The notes: a model not told the origin generated them from the sequence alone. Positions 36,276 to 44,910 are shown, counted from the first letter of the stretch. The stretch: 64,000 nt of DNA from Acanthopleura granulata (GCA_016165875.1 JABBOT010000006.1:1265438-1329437); one strand, 5' to 3'. Numbers and translations are program-made.

Positions 36276-37292
36276 TCACCGCCTGAGGACCCCATCTGGT
36301 GGAAGCTGAGTGTCAGGGGGTACCACAAGGAGCTCCTCACGGACAAATCCCCGCGGAGGGTCATCTAGCGGGTAGTACGACACTGGCTCATCGGGCTTGG
36401 TAACAGAGCGCCCAAGACGGTACACCTCTAAAGACCATACAGGGTCAGTTGCACGACGCCGGCCACCTTCCAGCTCTGACGCCTGGTAGAGGTAGCGAAC
36501 GCCCACATCAGTGGGGAGTTTTCGCTCTGAGAGACCAACCGGGCGGCCGGGAATAACCGAAGAGGGCTTTTGTGTGAGCGGCGTCTCAGCCACGATGGCA
36601 TTTTTAGGCTTCTTACCAGTCAACCGGGTTTCCTCACCGTCCAGAGCCGCGATGACGGCGGGCAGCCGAGCAACCCATGAGGTCGACCTCTGGCCCTCAG
36701 GGAGACGCATCTCCTGGGCGTACTGGTGCCCGAACAGGCGCTCGGCCAGGGTCCGATTGAAGCGCTCCACAATCCCTTGATCACGGTGGATGTCCACACG
36801 ACCGCGCCTGACAGAAACCGAGTGCTTGGCGAGCAGCTGGTTCACCGAACCCATGAACTCTCTCCTGGGGTCAACCTGGAGAAGACTGCGCCACTTCAAT
36901 ATCCCCCGTCTGTAGATCCGAGACAGAGCCTCGGCAACCTCTGCTGCGGTCTTGCTGGCCAGGGGCTCTGCCGCTTTGTAACGTCAAACAACATCGATCA
37001 CCATCAAGGCGTACTTGTATGTTCGCTGTCTTACCTTATCGTGCGGAAGGAAAATGAGGTCGGCCTGGTGGACCGCGTTTGGCTCCCCAACGTCGAACTC
37101 AGGCCATGGAATGTGCCTTGGAGCAGGTAAATAAATCTGCCAGATGGCCTGCTTCTTCAGCCAGGCCCGGGCCACATCTTCAGAGACTCTCACAGTCTTA
37201 GCCAGCTTCTTGATGGCTGCGAGCCCCTTCCAATACCCCCTGGGGCTATAGTAAAGATTCGCCAGGCGGACAGACAACTTCCTGGCGGACAT
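36276..37292 (-). pseudogene. Retroviral-type DDE integrase (rve family), single in-frame stop
   Basis: Integrase that would join element ends to host DNA. The minus-strand frame from ATG 37292 to the stop at 36276 is continuous except for one TGA at 36986-36984. Residues in order: YYSPRGYWKG near the N-terminus, a helical DNA-binding stretch (VSEDVARAWLKKQ), first Asp in HQADLIFLP, MVIDVV just before the TGA, second Asp in LLQVDPRREF, and the Glu in GIVERFNRTL, 35 residues further on. The tail (VRYLYQASELEGGRRRA to VREELLVVPP) resembles the C-terminal DNA-binding part of Polinton-type integrases such as C. elegans F54H12.3. It is convergent with the replicase. Which residue the stop replaced is unknown. 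Confidence 0.9.
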
Positions 37293-37566
37293 GGTTTGCG
37301 AGATATTCCAGAAGCCTAATCAATCTCCAACATGCGGAAGCCACAGGCTCAGGAAGCTGTCCAGTTGTCAACCGCTGGAGGTTGGTGGGACTAGCCAGCA
37401 CCCCTGCGGCGAAATGCATCGCGGTCTTCTCATCCTGCCGCCAGAGCTCGAGCGACCTTTGTGCAATATTGATCATTGTGTGGGCCAGAGGACCAGGAAT
37501 CTTGTGACGGCGAGCACAGAGGCCAACCTCCAACATGGCGAAGTAAAGCTCTTCGGGAAGACCCAT
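37246..37566 (-). CDS. Unknown protein overlapping the integrase start
   Basis: An intact frame of 106 residues starting MGLPEELYFAMLEVG and ending PPGESLL. It is helical in composition, with no signal, membrane segment or known motif. Its last 47 bases overlap the beginning of the integrase frame in a different phase. It could be a separate small protein translated before the integrase, or the integrase's own N-terminal part reached by frameshifting or separated by a mutation. The coding feel (few rare residues, low-GC third positions avoided) favours a real gene. Confidence 0.6.
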   Translation of the reverse strand: MGLPEELYFAMLEVGLCARRHKIPGPLAHTMINIAQRSLELWRQDEKTAMHFAAGVLASPTNLQRLTTGQLPEPVASACWRLIRLLEYLANHVRQEVVCPPGESLL

Positions 37567-37654
37567 TGTGGTTCTATACTAGGGCTGTATATAAAATAGG
37601 GGAAAAAATTTAAACCGCCCCAAACACCAATGAAAAGCAATCAGTTCGGATGGA
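37567..37654. other. Short intergenic gap in the element
   Basis: Contains TATATAAAATAGGGG on the + strand (about 37588-37602), read on the minus strand as a TATTTTATATA box. This may be the promoter of the gene at 37566 and the integrase. Confidence 0.35.
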
Positions 37655-38074
37655 TCACTTGGCGAGCTTATAGGCCACGAGGCCGGTTGCGGCCATCCCG
37701 ATAATAATGAACGCTATCTCGCGATCCTTTTGGCCTTAGGATGGTGTATAGAAATCACTTAGGACAGGCTCAGATTCGACGGGAAGAGTTTTACCCGTGA
37801 TGTGTGCATACTGACGCATTGCAACATCCACGTCGCGAAAGGTGTGCTCAGCGTGACCCTGGCGGTGAAGTTCTTCATTAATCCAGTCTAGGCGCTTTGT
37901 TCTGTTCCGAGACCATTCTGCCTGAGCAGCTTGGAGTTGCTCTATAGCTTTATCGTGGCGTTTACGCTCTTCGTCGACTCCCGAGCTTCGAAGAGCTGAG
38001 AACACGAAGCTGCTACCAGAAAACGCCAGAGCATTCACTTTTGCACCTCCAACTATCATCGCAATCGAGGCCAT
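37655..38074 (-). pseudogene. Small membrane-ended element protein with one in-frame stop
   Basis: The frame starts MASIAMIVGGAKVNALAFSG with a hydrophobic N-terminus. It continues through a charged helical part (DEERKRHDKAIEQLQAAQ, RLDWINEELHRQG) and reaches a TAA at 37738-37736 after FYTPS. The same frame stays open beyond it for 26 codons with KDREIAFIIIGMAATGLVAY, a clear membrane segment, and ends at TGA 37657-37655. I read the TAA as a mutation that removed the C-terminal anchor. The function is unknown; such short coiled, membrane-anchored proteins recur in virus-like elements of this kind. Confidence 0.65.
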
Positions 38075-38083
38075 TATTATAAT

Positions 38084-38326
38084 CTACATCACAATATTCG
38101 GAGGAATAATCCCCTGTTTAATTAGCATATCTTTTGTGAACATGGCGAGGCCGATGTCAAGGATGACCAAGCCTAGATCACGAGGGGGCGTGTAGTCAAG
38201 CTTTGGGACAGCGCCCCCGATGACCATCCTACCTAGTCGAGAGTAGCCGATGGCAAGACCACAGACAACAGCACTATGATACGCCGCGTTGATGAGCATC
38301 TTTCCGGCAGTTGTTGGAGTTGACAT
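38084..38326 (-). CDS. Small hydrophobic element protein
   Basis: Intact frame of 80 residues, MSTPTTAGKMLINAAYHSAV to IPPNIVM. It has one or two probable membrane segments (AVVCGLAIGYSRLG and LGLVILDIGLAMFT) and no catalytic motif. It lies 9 bases downstream of its neighbour at 38074 on the other side and 6 bases after 38333, so the minus-strand genes are packed like an operon or a late viral gene cluster. Function unknown; a membrane or virion-associated role is a guess. Confidence 0.65.
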   Translation of the reverse strand: MSTPTTAGKMLINAAYHSAVVCGLAIGYSRLGRMVIGGAVPKLDYTPPRDLGLVILDIGLAMFTKDMLIKQGIIPPNIVM

Positions 38327-38332
38327 AATTAT

Positions 38333-38905
38333 TCACCTCATATCATGAGGGTCCCTCCTAATGTCTAATATGTCTTTTTTAGATAAAAGCTTTTCTGGAT
38401 TTCCAATCTGTTGTGGTGGATCGGGCTTCTGTTCCACAAGTACTACGCGGCCTGACGCCGGATGCTGGCGTAACCACCACAAAACAAAACCAAGACTGGC
38501 TGCAACGCCTCCAACAATCAAAAGAGTAGAGACCTCTGGCCATTTTGGTGTAGACTCCTGAGGGTGTTTGGGAGCTGGACTGGGGTCTTCTCTACTCGGT
38601 GGCGCTCGGATCGTAGTATCATTCCTATCAGTAGCTTCTTGGGGGAGTTCCTGCTTGGCCTTTTGGAGTTCCCGCTTGGCTTTTCTTGCAGCTGCACTAA
38701 GTTTCCCCGCAGCAACTTTTTGGGGATCTTTAGTTTTAGTTATCGGTTGGGGTTCGGGGTCTGATCTAGCAGCAGCCGGACTTTGATAGACTTGAGTCGA
38801 ACTGTCTAGCTTCGTCTCCTCCGGTGGTGTCATTTTCTGCTCCGCCATCATTATCGTAAGTAGTTCTCGGGCGTGCTTGTCCAAATTGACAGCATGCATA
38901 TCCAA
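38333..38905 (-). CDS. Unknown single-pass membrane protein with charged N-terminal half
   Basis: Intact frame of 190 residues. The likelier start is the ATG at 38848 (MAEQKMTPPEE, good context), since the upstream part overlaps the preceding gene. The N-terminal half is rich in Pro, Lys and Gln with a helical AARKAKRELQKAKQEL stretch. A membrane segment (STLLIVGGVAASLGFVLWWL) follows at about residue 127, then a short basic tail ending DPHDMR. It overlaps the gene at 38766-39437 by 83-140 bases, a compact viral-style arrangement. No enzyme motif. Confidence 0.65.
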   Translation of the reverse strand: MDMHAVNLDKHARELLTIMMAEQKMTPPEETKLDSSTQVYQSPAAARSDPEPQPITKTKDPQKVAAGKLSAAARKAKRELQKAKQELPQEATDRNDTTIRAPPSREDPSPAPKHPQESTPKWPEVSTLLIVGGVAASLGFVLWWLRQHPASGRVVLVEQKPDPPQQIGNPEKLLSKKDILDIRRDPHDMR

Positions 38906-39437
38906 ATTGACAGTGCTTCAAAGTTGTCAAAGCTGTTGTGAGGGGAGCTGGAAACACACCATAGCGGTGATACAGTTCGCATGTAACAGTGCTAAGCGCA
39001 TGACTCACAAATGGATCAGCGCCCAGGTCAGCAGCCAGCTTTGGCTGATTTTCTGGAGGAATCGGCAGGAACAGTGGCACTAACACAGAGTACATGGTCA
39101 GCGCGATTTTTCCGAGAGTCTTGGTCATAGTTGCACCAAGTCGTAGCTCATAACGAGCATACAGCTTTTCAATTTCTTTATCGTTCATAGAGTCGATCTG
39201 TTCGAGTGTAAGGGCTCTTCCGAGGTACTGCTTACTCTGCCCACCAGAAACAATTGCTTCTAGGTGGTCTCGTTTTTTGCATGCCACTTCCCACTCTCCT
39301 CTCTCCTGTTGTTCCGATGATTCATTAGAGCTCTGTCGGTTGTGGTTGGATTCTGCCGACCCCTGGTCTGCACTGGGTTGGTGTCCAGTGTCACCATCAT
39401 TCTGCAGGAGCTCGTCGATAAGTTCATCACAATTCAT
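38766..39437 (-). CDS. Unknown element protein, probably structural or membrane-associated
   Basis: The frame from 39593 is open, but its first 52 codons come from a duplicated ATPase fragment and a hydrophobic stretch. The ATG at 39437 (MNCDELIDELLQN) is the probable start, giving 223 residues. After an acidic, Ser/Gln-rich N-terminal part come a helical region (CKKRDHLEAIVSGGQSKQYL, EKLYARYELRLGATMTKTLG) and a Cys/His-containing end (TLKHCQFGYACCQFG). I have seen proteins of this type only as uncharacterised products in such elements; no function can be given. Confidence 0.65.
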   Translation of the reverse strand: MNCDELIDELLQNDGDTGHQPSADQGSAESNHNRQSSNESSEQQERGEWEVACKKRDHLEAIVSGGQSKQYLGRALTLEQIDSMNDKEIEKLYARYELRLGATMTKTLGKIALTMYSVLVPLFLPIPPENQPKLAADLGADPFVSHALSTVTCELYHRYGVFPAPLTTALTTLKHCQFGYACCQFGQARPRTTYDNDGGAENDTTGGDEARQFDSSLSKSGCC

Positions 39438-39575
39438 GGTAGTAAATATAGTTCGAAACCTTATCACCAGAAACTGTTTAAGTCTAATATACTGCCAGGC
39501 AAACCACCCGAAGAGAGATAAAATCAGAATTTGGGAACAAACTAAAGGCAGCAGAGCGCCGCAGGTGATCTGTTC

Positions 39576-39710
39576 ACTCATGTGCTTAAGCAAGATGCTA
39601 GTGTGCTTCTTGGCTGAGCAGTCGTCAATGATGTACAGGGTGGGCTCACCTTTAAATAAAGAGCGAGAGCAGAAGAGCTACGCGTTTGGTAAGTTTGGTT
39701 GTGCCAGTCT
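39576..39710 (-). pseudogene. Duplicated fragment of the packaging ATPase gene
   Basis: The minus strand encodes FKGEPTLYIIDDCSA, identical to the Walker B part of the intact ATPase at 40920-40980. Then, with an internal deletion, it resembles 41051-41082 (CTACGCGTTTGGTAAGTTT on +). The fragment is fused in frame to the start of the frame that becomes the gene at 39437. It shows a past duplication or recombination at this spot. Confidence 0.75.
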
Positions 39711-39848
39711 ATCATCCCTTTTAGACGCTCTCTAAATTCTACCATACAGGGCAGCCGCCCGGAAAACTGAACGTGCCCCCCCAAAAAGCTGGAATCCAAT
39801 TTGGTGCATTTGAATCCGTCTGTCACGAGTGATACTTCCATCATAATA

Positions 39849-40580
39849 ATGGACTATCTCCCTTCCGAGATTCTCATCAAAACCCTGGTGCACGCCGCCC
39901 CGTATGTCCCTCCTTTCGAGAACTGGAACATTCGCCTCCTTGCGACGGCCGGGCGCGAGGACCTCCTGCGCTGCATCCGCGACAACTACATCGTCGATGG
40001 TCATAATAGCATACAGATGTTCGACGAAATGCTCGAGGGCGCTGCGAAGGGCGGCCACGAACACCTCTGCGTCCTTGCGAAGGGATGTGGCGCCACCCAG
40101 TTCGACAGGATACTCTACGGCGCCGCGGCCTCCGGCCTCGACAGGATGCTCTACGGCGCCGCGGAGGGCGGCCATGAGCGGCTCTGTGTCCTCGCGAAGG
40201 AGGGGAGCGCCATTGATGGTGGTGATGATGATGATGATGTCATAGAGATGTTCGACGAAATCCTCTCAGGCGCTGCGAAGGGTGGCCACGAGCGATCTTG
40301 CGTCCTCGCGAAGGACTGGGGCGCCTCCGATGTTGATCGGATGCTCAACCACGCTACGCAAAGTGGTCGTGAGCGTCTCTGCGTCCTCGCAAAAGACTGG
40401 GGCGCCTCTGACTTCAGCAAGATGCTCGGCCATGCCACGCGAAGATGCCACGGGCGGCTCTGCGTCCTCGCAAAAAAATGGGGCTCCACAGGGTCGGGCG
40501 AAACGAAAAAGCGTCCCAATGGAACAGTCCCGCGGGCGGGTGCGGTGACCCCCGGCCCGTGTTGGCCCCGCCAGCATTGA
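39849..40580 (+). CDS. F-box-like and ankyrin-like repeat protein
   Basis: Intact frame. The ATG at 39849 (MDYLPSEILIKTL, context AATAATGG) is preferred over an upstream one at 39801. Residues 1-45 look like a short F-box (LPSEILIKTLVHAAP). Then come about five repeats of roughly 27-34 residues with the pattern GAAKGGHERLCVLAKDWGAS followed by D and ML. This type of repeat is known to me from ankyrin-like proteins of large DNA viruses (iridovirids, marseillevirids), where F-box/ANK proteins steer host ubiquitin ligases. An acidic GGDDDDDV insert breaks repeat 3. The last 30 residues are basic and Pro-rich and may be read-through of non-coding DNA. It is the only gene on + amid minus-strand neighbours and is flanked by direct repeats. 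Confidence 0.75.
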   Translation: MDYLPSEILIKTLVHAAPYVPPFENWNIRLLATAGREDLLRCIRDNYIVDGHNSIQMFDEMLEGAAKGGHEHLCVLAKGCGATQFDRILYGAAASGLDRMLYGAAEGGHERLCVLAKEGSAIDGGDDDDDVIEMFDEILSGAAKGGHERSCVLAKDWGASDVDRMLNHATQSGRERLCVLAKDWGASDFSKMLGHATRRCHGRLCVLAKKWGSTGSGETKKRPNGTVPRAGAVTPGPCWPRQH

Positions 40581-40702
40581 CATGGTTTACTCATGTCCTT
40601 AAGCAAGATCCATGTGCTATAAGCAGACAGCATATTCAGCGGGCTGGTCAGTCTTTAACAGAAGCTTGGCATGTTTCGTCTTTGCCAGGCGTTGACGAAC
40701 CT

Positions 40703-41254
40703 TCATTCTTTCTTCGTGACGCCCATCACATCATTTTCTTCTAGGCAATAATTAAATGAGTTTCTGTCTTTGCAGTGGAAGAGGGCAATCCAAAGCGTCT
40801 GTTCTCGCAGATCCTTGAGGACAGAGTTATACCTCTGGGTGAGCACCCAGATGCTTTGTTCTGCGTGCCGGCCTGAGAAAGCCAGCTCAGAAAGCATATC
40901 CTTCTTTTTTGTCAGCGCCCTTGTGGCTGAGCAGTCGTCGATGATGTACAGGGTAGGCTCACCTTTAAAGAGCGAGAATAGAGCTCGAAGGTAGTCATGC
41001 AACCTCTCACCCGGGTTGAGGACGTAGATCTCAGGTTCGTCCCAGATCCATCTACGCGTTTGGTAAGTTTTGTTGCACTGTATCGTGGGACACAGATTCA
41101 CAATATGTTCGAAGGTCCCGCGGTAGTGGCTCTCAAGCAGATCGAGAGCGAACACCGTTTTCCCACACTCTGTCTGCCCGCAGATGATGGCTGAGTGAGG
41201 GTCTTTTGGGAGAAAGTGGTAATGGTTAGTAGATTGCGTTGACAAACCTGCCAT
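40703..41254 (-). CDS. Genome-packaging ATPase (A32/FtsK-HerA type)
   Basis: P-loop motor that would pump DNA into the capsid. The ATG at 41254 gives 183 residues. Walker A is GQTECGKT near residue 26, Walker B is TLYIIDDCSA, and a following SELAFSGRHAEQSIWVLTQR holds the sensor-like Gln. The end is MGVTKKE. It is now joined in frame to the end of the capsid frame (see that entry), giving a continuous frame from 42508. The gene's own start codon and its overlap with the other reading frame of the capsid end show that it was separate. Confidence 0.85.
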   Translation of the reverse strand: MAGLSTQSTNHYHFLPKDPHSAIICGQTECGKTVFALDLLESHYRGTFEHIVNLCPTIQCNKTYQTRRWIWDEPEIYVLNPGERLHDYLRALFSLFKGEPTLYIIDDCSATRALTKKKDMLSELAFSGRHAEQSIWVLTQRYNSVLKDLREQTLWIALFHCKDRNSFNYCLEENDVMGVTKKE

Positions 41255-42508
41255 TTTCAATGTTAAGCTGACTATGTAGAGGTACATATTCAATGGAGCA
41301 GGTTCCTCAGCCTCCTTTGTAATCTGGATCGTAACTCCTTCGCTTGCATTTTGCACCCAACGCCCGCTGCCGTGCAGCCTGTCATCGTCCGTGCTTCTAA
41401 AGCCGAGCCACAGGGCGTACTTCGTCGTGAGATACTCACCAAGCGAGACGTCTGCGAGTCCGGCATCTTTGATAACTTCTGCCACTTCTGCAGGCCGCTT
41501 AAGGCCACCGGCGAAATTCTTTCTAGCCTCTTTCCACTGCTGGTAAGGACGCATGCCTTGACTATAAAGCTGGTTGGGAATTTCCTCAATGGTTGCCTCA
41601 ACCTTGGTGATTTTCGGGTTGCAGAAGTGTTCGGTGTTTCTATTCCAGGCCGATCCTGTGGGTTCCTCGAACAGCATAAGGACGCTTTTCATACTGCCTG
41701 CGGGGACGTTGATGTTGATATTCAAAAGGGTGTCGCTTTTGTCGGACGCGATTTTGGGGTGACGCAGGATTCTGTCGTACAGGATCGCTGGGCGGCCGTG
41801 GTACTGATTGCGGACAGTGCGGGCCAGCTCAGCATCGGTGACCATCTCGTACTCCAGGGATATGTTATCGATCGTGTATTTCGCTTCAGTGTCATCGGTA
41901 GCCTTTATAACCCTGCTATAGTCGTTGAAGGTTAGCTCATACTCAAGGCGGTCTCCCAGTGCAGCTTGGTAGAAAGGCATGTGAGACTCCAGAAGCTCGA
42001 AATCGAGTGGAATGTAGAACCGGTTCCCATACGCATCTGCGATTTCTTTGTCAACCTTCTTGTTGGCGTTGGAATCAGCTGCTCCCACTCTGGCTTTCGT
42101 GACGCTCTGTTCTCGGCTGGTGTCGATCCCCTGGTACTGGGCGTTGTCGCGTTCCAGCGCAGTCTTCCATAAGTCACCATAACAGTGGTAGACGTCGGAG
42201 TCGTCAATGCTCATGACCTCATTCCCACTACTCTTGATTGTTGTCTTTTTAACCACACGCCCTATGTTCTGGACAATAGTTCGGTTTTCATCGGTTGAAT
42301 CTAGGGTGATTGTGAAGGCCCGACGTGCTGTTCCAGGAACGATTACATCGTGGTCACCGAGATTGGGAAACCTGACAAGTAGCTGCTGATTCTGGTCAAT
42401 TCTGCTTGGGTTGTTGGTTATCACAACCGAATGCCGGATGCCCTTGACACCGAAGGCATCCCGCAGTCTGCGATGAGGGTTAAGTTTGCGTCCGTATTGT
42501 TCAGCCAT
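41226..42508 (-). pseudogene. Major capsid-type protein (double jelly-roll group expected), frameshifted at its end
   Basis: Starts MAEQYGRKLNPHRRLRDAFG at 42508 and runs about 413 codons. The composition is that of a beta-rich structural protein, with blocks such as RNQYHGRPAILYDRI, PAGSMKSVLMLFEEP and LYSQGMRPYQQWK. I recognise it as the capsid type that accompanies Polinton-type integrases (C. elegans F54H12.2-like); this is family memory, not proof. Near 41262-41280 the coding frame shifts by one base. The other frame continues with NIENGRF and stops at TAA 41228-41226, as a separate gene should. Because of the shift, this frame now runs into the ATPase and forms a 601-codon fusion frame. 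Confidence 0.78.
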
Positions 42509-42579
42509 GTGAGCTATACTACTGTTGAAGTCTAATGTCTATATAATATAGATATAGCCGTTGAGTCTAACTGATAAAA
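42509..42579. promoter_or_regulatory. Divergent promoter region with TATA-like core
   Basis: Only 71 bases separate the capsid start (minus) from the ATG at 42580 (plus). The centre reads TCTATATAATATAGATATAG, a near-palindromic TATA-rich core that could serve both directions. Similar TATA-like elements precede 44422 (TATATA at 44402-44407) and 44911 (AATATAAATATT at 44872-44883). Confidence 0.55.
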
Positions 42580-43892
42580 ATGGATGCTGACATTGATCCG
42601 CAGGGCCTCGACATTGACACAAACGTCATAGATGATAATGCTGAAGACATTGATCCGCGAGGCCTCGACATTGACAGTACCCCATTACCTATGAGGAAAC
42701 TAGAAACTTACAGCCGCTGCAGCGGGAGCTTATGTTGGTAGATGCTGTCGACAGTTATTACAAGGCACTAGAGAAAAAAGAAGGAGAAGGATGGATACAG
42801 CCTTGGAATATAAACTACAACAATTTCACAATTGCCGATGACGGCACGCTGCGCCTTAAGGCGCATCCAAGTATTGCTTTATACAACAGTCGTGGAAAAA
42901 AAAACCCGCTCGCAATGTCAACAATATCTGGAAGAGTTGGAGTTGGTGGGACCGGCGTTATCCGAAATGAGCTGGGATTTATTGACTGGCCAAGAGGAAA
43001 GAAAAATATATCTTCCGAAGCTGCTGCAGCTCTCCAAACTGGTGACAAAAATCTAGGTGAGGTCGCAGCTAAGGTAGATAGTGTGGAACTGAAAGATCTT
43101 GGGCAAGTGGCACAGGACGCATCAAATGTGGTTCAAACAATGGAAACTTCCTTGACTGACGATGATATAATCGCGGCTCTTGAAACATTTGGTGATCCGC
43201 CTTTGGCACCTTTCACCCCTCGCGAGATTAGAGAACTCGACAAGGCTCTGCAGACTATTCGGGGGGAACTCACAAACAACCTTGCCAAGCTGTTTGCACT
43301 GGACGACCACATTGCTTTGGAAAAAAGAAAGTTAACTGAGGCGGGTGATGATGAGGAATCTAAACAGCGTGTTAGGAATCGCCTGTCAGGCCTTGAGGAT
43401 GAGAGGGCAGCTCGTCTTGAAGCCGCATCGGCATGCCGCGATTCTCTGCGTTCGCAAATCAATCGGGTGCGGGAAACAATCAAGTGCGTCCTTTACTCAG
43501 ACACCACACTCGCTGAGCGCCTCCGTACTTTGTTTCGCGAACAGGGTATCACTATAGCCAGTATCCTTACTGCGTTGGGTTTCATGGCATCAACATTGGT
43601 ACTTGCTCTTACCGGTGGTGGTGGGACAGCTCCGCCCGCGCCTCCAACTCCACCTGACAGTGGAGGCGGCGTAAAGGAGTGGATTAAAAAACACTTGAAA
43701 TCTTTGGGCTCGCTGTTAGCAAAGCTCGCTGGTAAAGCCGCGTCTGCTCTCCCAGGCATAATAGGAAGTATCGTCTCTTGGCTCCTCGGTTTCTTAGGCA
43801 AGACCGTGAGCTGGCTTGCTGAAAATACCTGGACTCTTGTTCTCGCCGCTGGTGGTATTATTTACGCAGCTGTTCGAGCGCATCTAGCGTAG
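42580..43892 (+). pseudogene. Unknown membrane-active or minor structural protein, N-terminal frameshift
   Basis: The main frame starts at ATG 42732 and gives 386 residues to TAG 43890. An upstream frame from ATG 42580 (context AAAAATGG) encodes a repeated acidic motif (DIDPQGLDID, then DIDPRGLDID) and runs one base out of phase with the main frame. The main frame is open back to 42675. I infer a longer protein broken by a one-base shift between 42675 and 42700. Domains seen: N-terminal YYKALEKKEGEGWIQPWN, a coiled coil about residues 165-245, a hydrophobic segment about 272-295 (SILTALGFMASTLVLAL), a Gly/Pro linker (APPAPPTPPDSGGG), then a basic amphipathic and hydrophobic C-terminus with several Trp residues (SIVSWLLGFLGKTVSWLAEN). 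This resembles membrane-disturbing proteins in form only. Confidence 0.6.
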
Positions 43893-43950
43893 CCAAATAA
43901 ATGCAAGCCTAATGGCGACTCCAATCAAAACCACGGCAGTTTTATTTTGA

Positions 43951-44400
43951 TCAAGGGTGGAGTTTTCCCGATAGCAAGGGTGAAGAATCTGTAGCTGGTA
44001 CAGGTACTGCAGGTTGAGCCGGCACAGGCACCAAAGCAGGGTGTGGTTTTACTTTTAGCTCCTCAGTTGGCACTGAAGGCATGGGTATAGAGTTTATCTC
44101 ATCATTTACCCCGAGACTCTGACTCGTAGTTGCTATGACAATCTTTTTGTTGTAGCCACTGATTTTTCCAATGCGGAGATCCATATCACTTGGCGCCATG
44201 TACAGACCAATGCCGAACACATAATCAACTTTGGAACAAGCGTAGCGCAAGACATCCTGGTACCGCTTTACAGCTGAGGGGAGGTCGACAGGGCGACTAA
44301 TGGCGTCCTCAACATTAGCTATGTACTGTTTCTGGGCGTCAGAATCCTAGAATGGACGGATGGCACCTTGAGATAAAACCAGCTCCACCTTACAGGTAGG
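43951..44400 (-). pseudogene. Unknown element protein with one in-frame stop
   Basis: The minus-strand frame is open from 44400 to the stop at 43951 except for a TAG at 44349-44347. It reads VELVLSQGAIRPF before the stop, then DAQKQYIANVEDAISR, RYACSKVDYVFGIGLYMAP, and a Pro/Val-rich low-complexity tail (PAQPAVPVPATDSSP). No ATG is seen upstream of the TAG, so the N-terminus is missing or begins elsewhere. No known motif. Coding quality on both sides of the TAG is equal, so I read one broken gene and not two. Confidence 0.55.
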
Positions 44401-44421
44401 CTATATACTGTGAGGAAGATT

Positions 44422-44646
44422 ATGAACGCAGGACAACTCTTAGCATCTTACGTATCTGGTGGTAGAATGGCTGCGGTTGTTATCGACAAGCCTCCATACG
44501 GTTACATGATTGGTGCAAAGGGTACTCGGAATGCACCCCTTAAACTTGTAACTGAATTCCCATTCCAAATTGGAATGCACTCGACAATCGTCTTTGAAGT
44601 CTTCCTCGGCGATCCACCGTCAAATAATGTTCAACTCATTGCCTAA
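44422..44646 (+). CDS. Small unknown element protein
   Basis: Intact frame of 74 residues from ATG 44422 (MNAGQLLASYVSGGRMAAVV) to TAA. It is a compact, beta-rich sequence (PPYGYMIGAKGTRNAPLKLV, FQIGMHSTIVFEVFLG). A TATA-like box lies at 44402-44407, very close upstream. It could be a small capsid-decorating or DNA-binding protein, but no motif supports either. It overlaps nothing and is not broken. Confidence 0.6.
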   Translation: MNAGQLLASYVSGGRMAAVVIDKPPYGYMIGAKGTRNAPLKLVTEFPFQIGMHSTIVFEVFLGDPPSNNVQLIA

Positions 44647-44910
44647 TTGAGGCTGATGTGGGGTGATAGTGACGCTAATAAACTTCTCCGAATATTTATT
44701 TCCATGTCTCAGGACGGCAAACCCAGGTGACATTAACCAGTACAAGCGTAACCGCAGTTACCAAACCTAAAATATCTCTGGATACGCTGTTTGTTGGACC
44801 TATATTACTTCGTCGGTTGTACTATAGCACAGGGGCGCTCTCAGCAAACCATTTAGAGGTTCTACTAACTAATATAAATATTGTCTGAGTAACATTAACA
44901 CGTTATCATA

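Larger units (their letters stand above)
39576..40609 (+). repeat. Direct repeats flanking the ankyrin-like gene
   Basis: A 21-base sequence, ACTCATGT(G/C)CTTAAGCAAGAT in two pieces, occurs at 39576-39596 and again at 40589-40609 with one mismatch, same orientation. The F-box/ankyrin-like gene lies between them. Together with the ATPase fragment this suggests that the gene came in by recombination or a duplication-insertion event. Confidence 0.7.

Noticed and set aside
40151..40633. 160-codon minus-strand frame opposite the ankyrin-like gene
   Set aside because: Periodic shadow of the repeat units; the + strand shows the conserved repeat pattern and F-box start.
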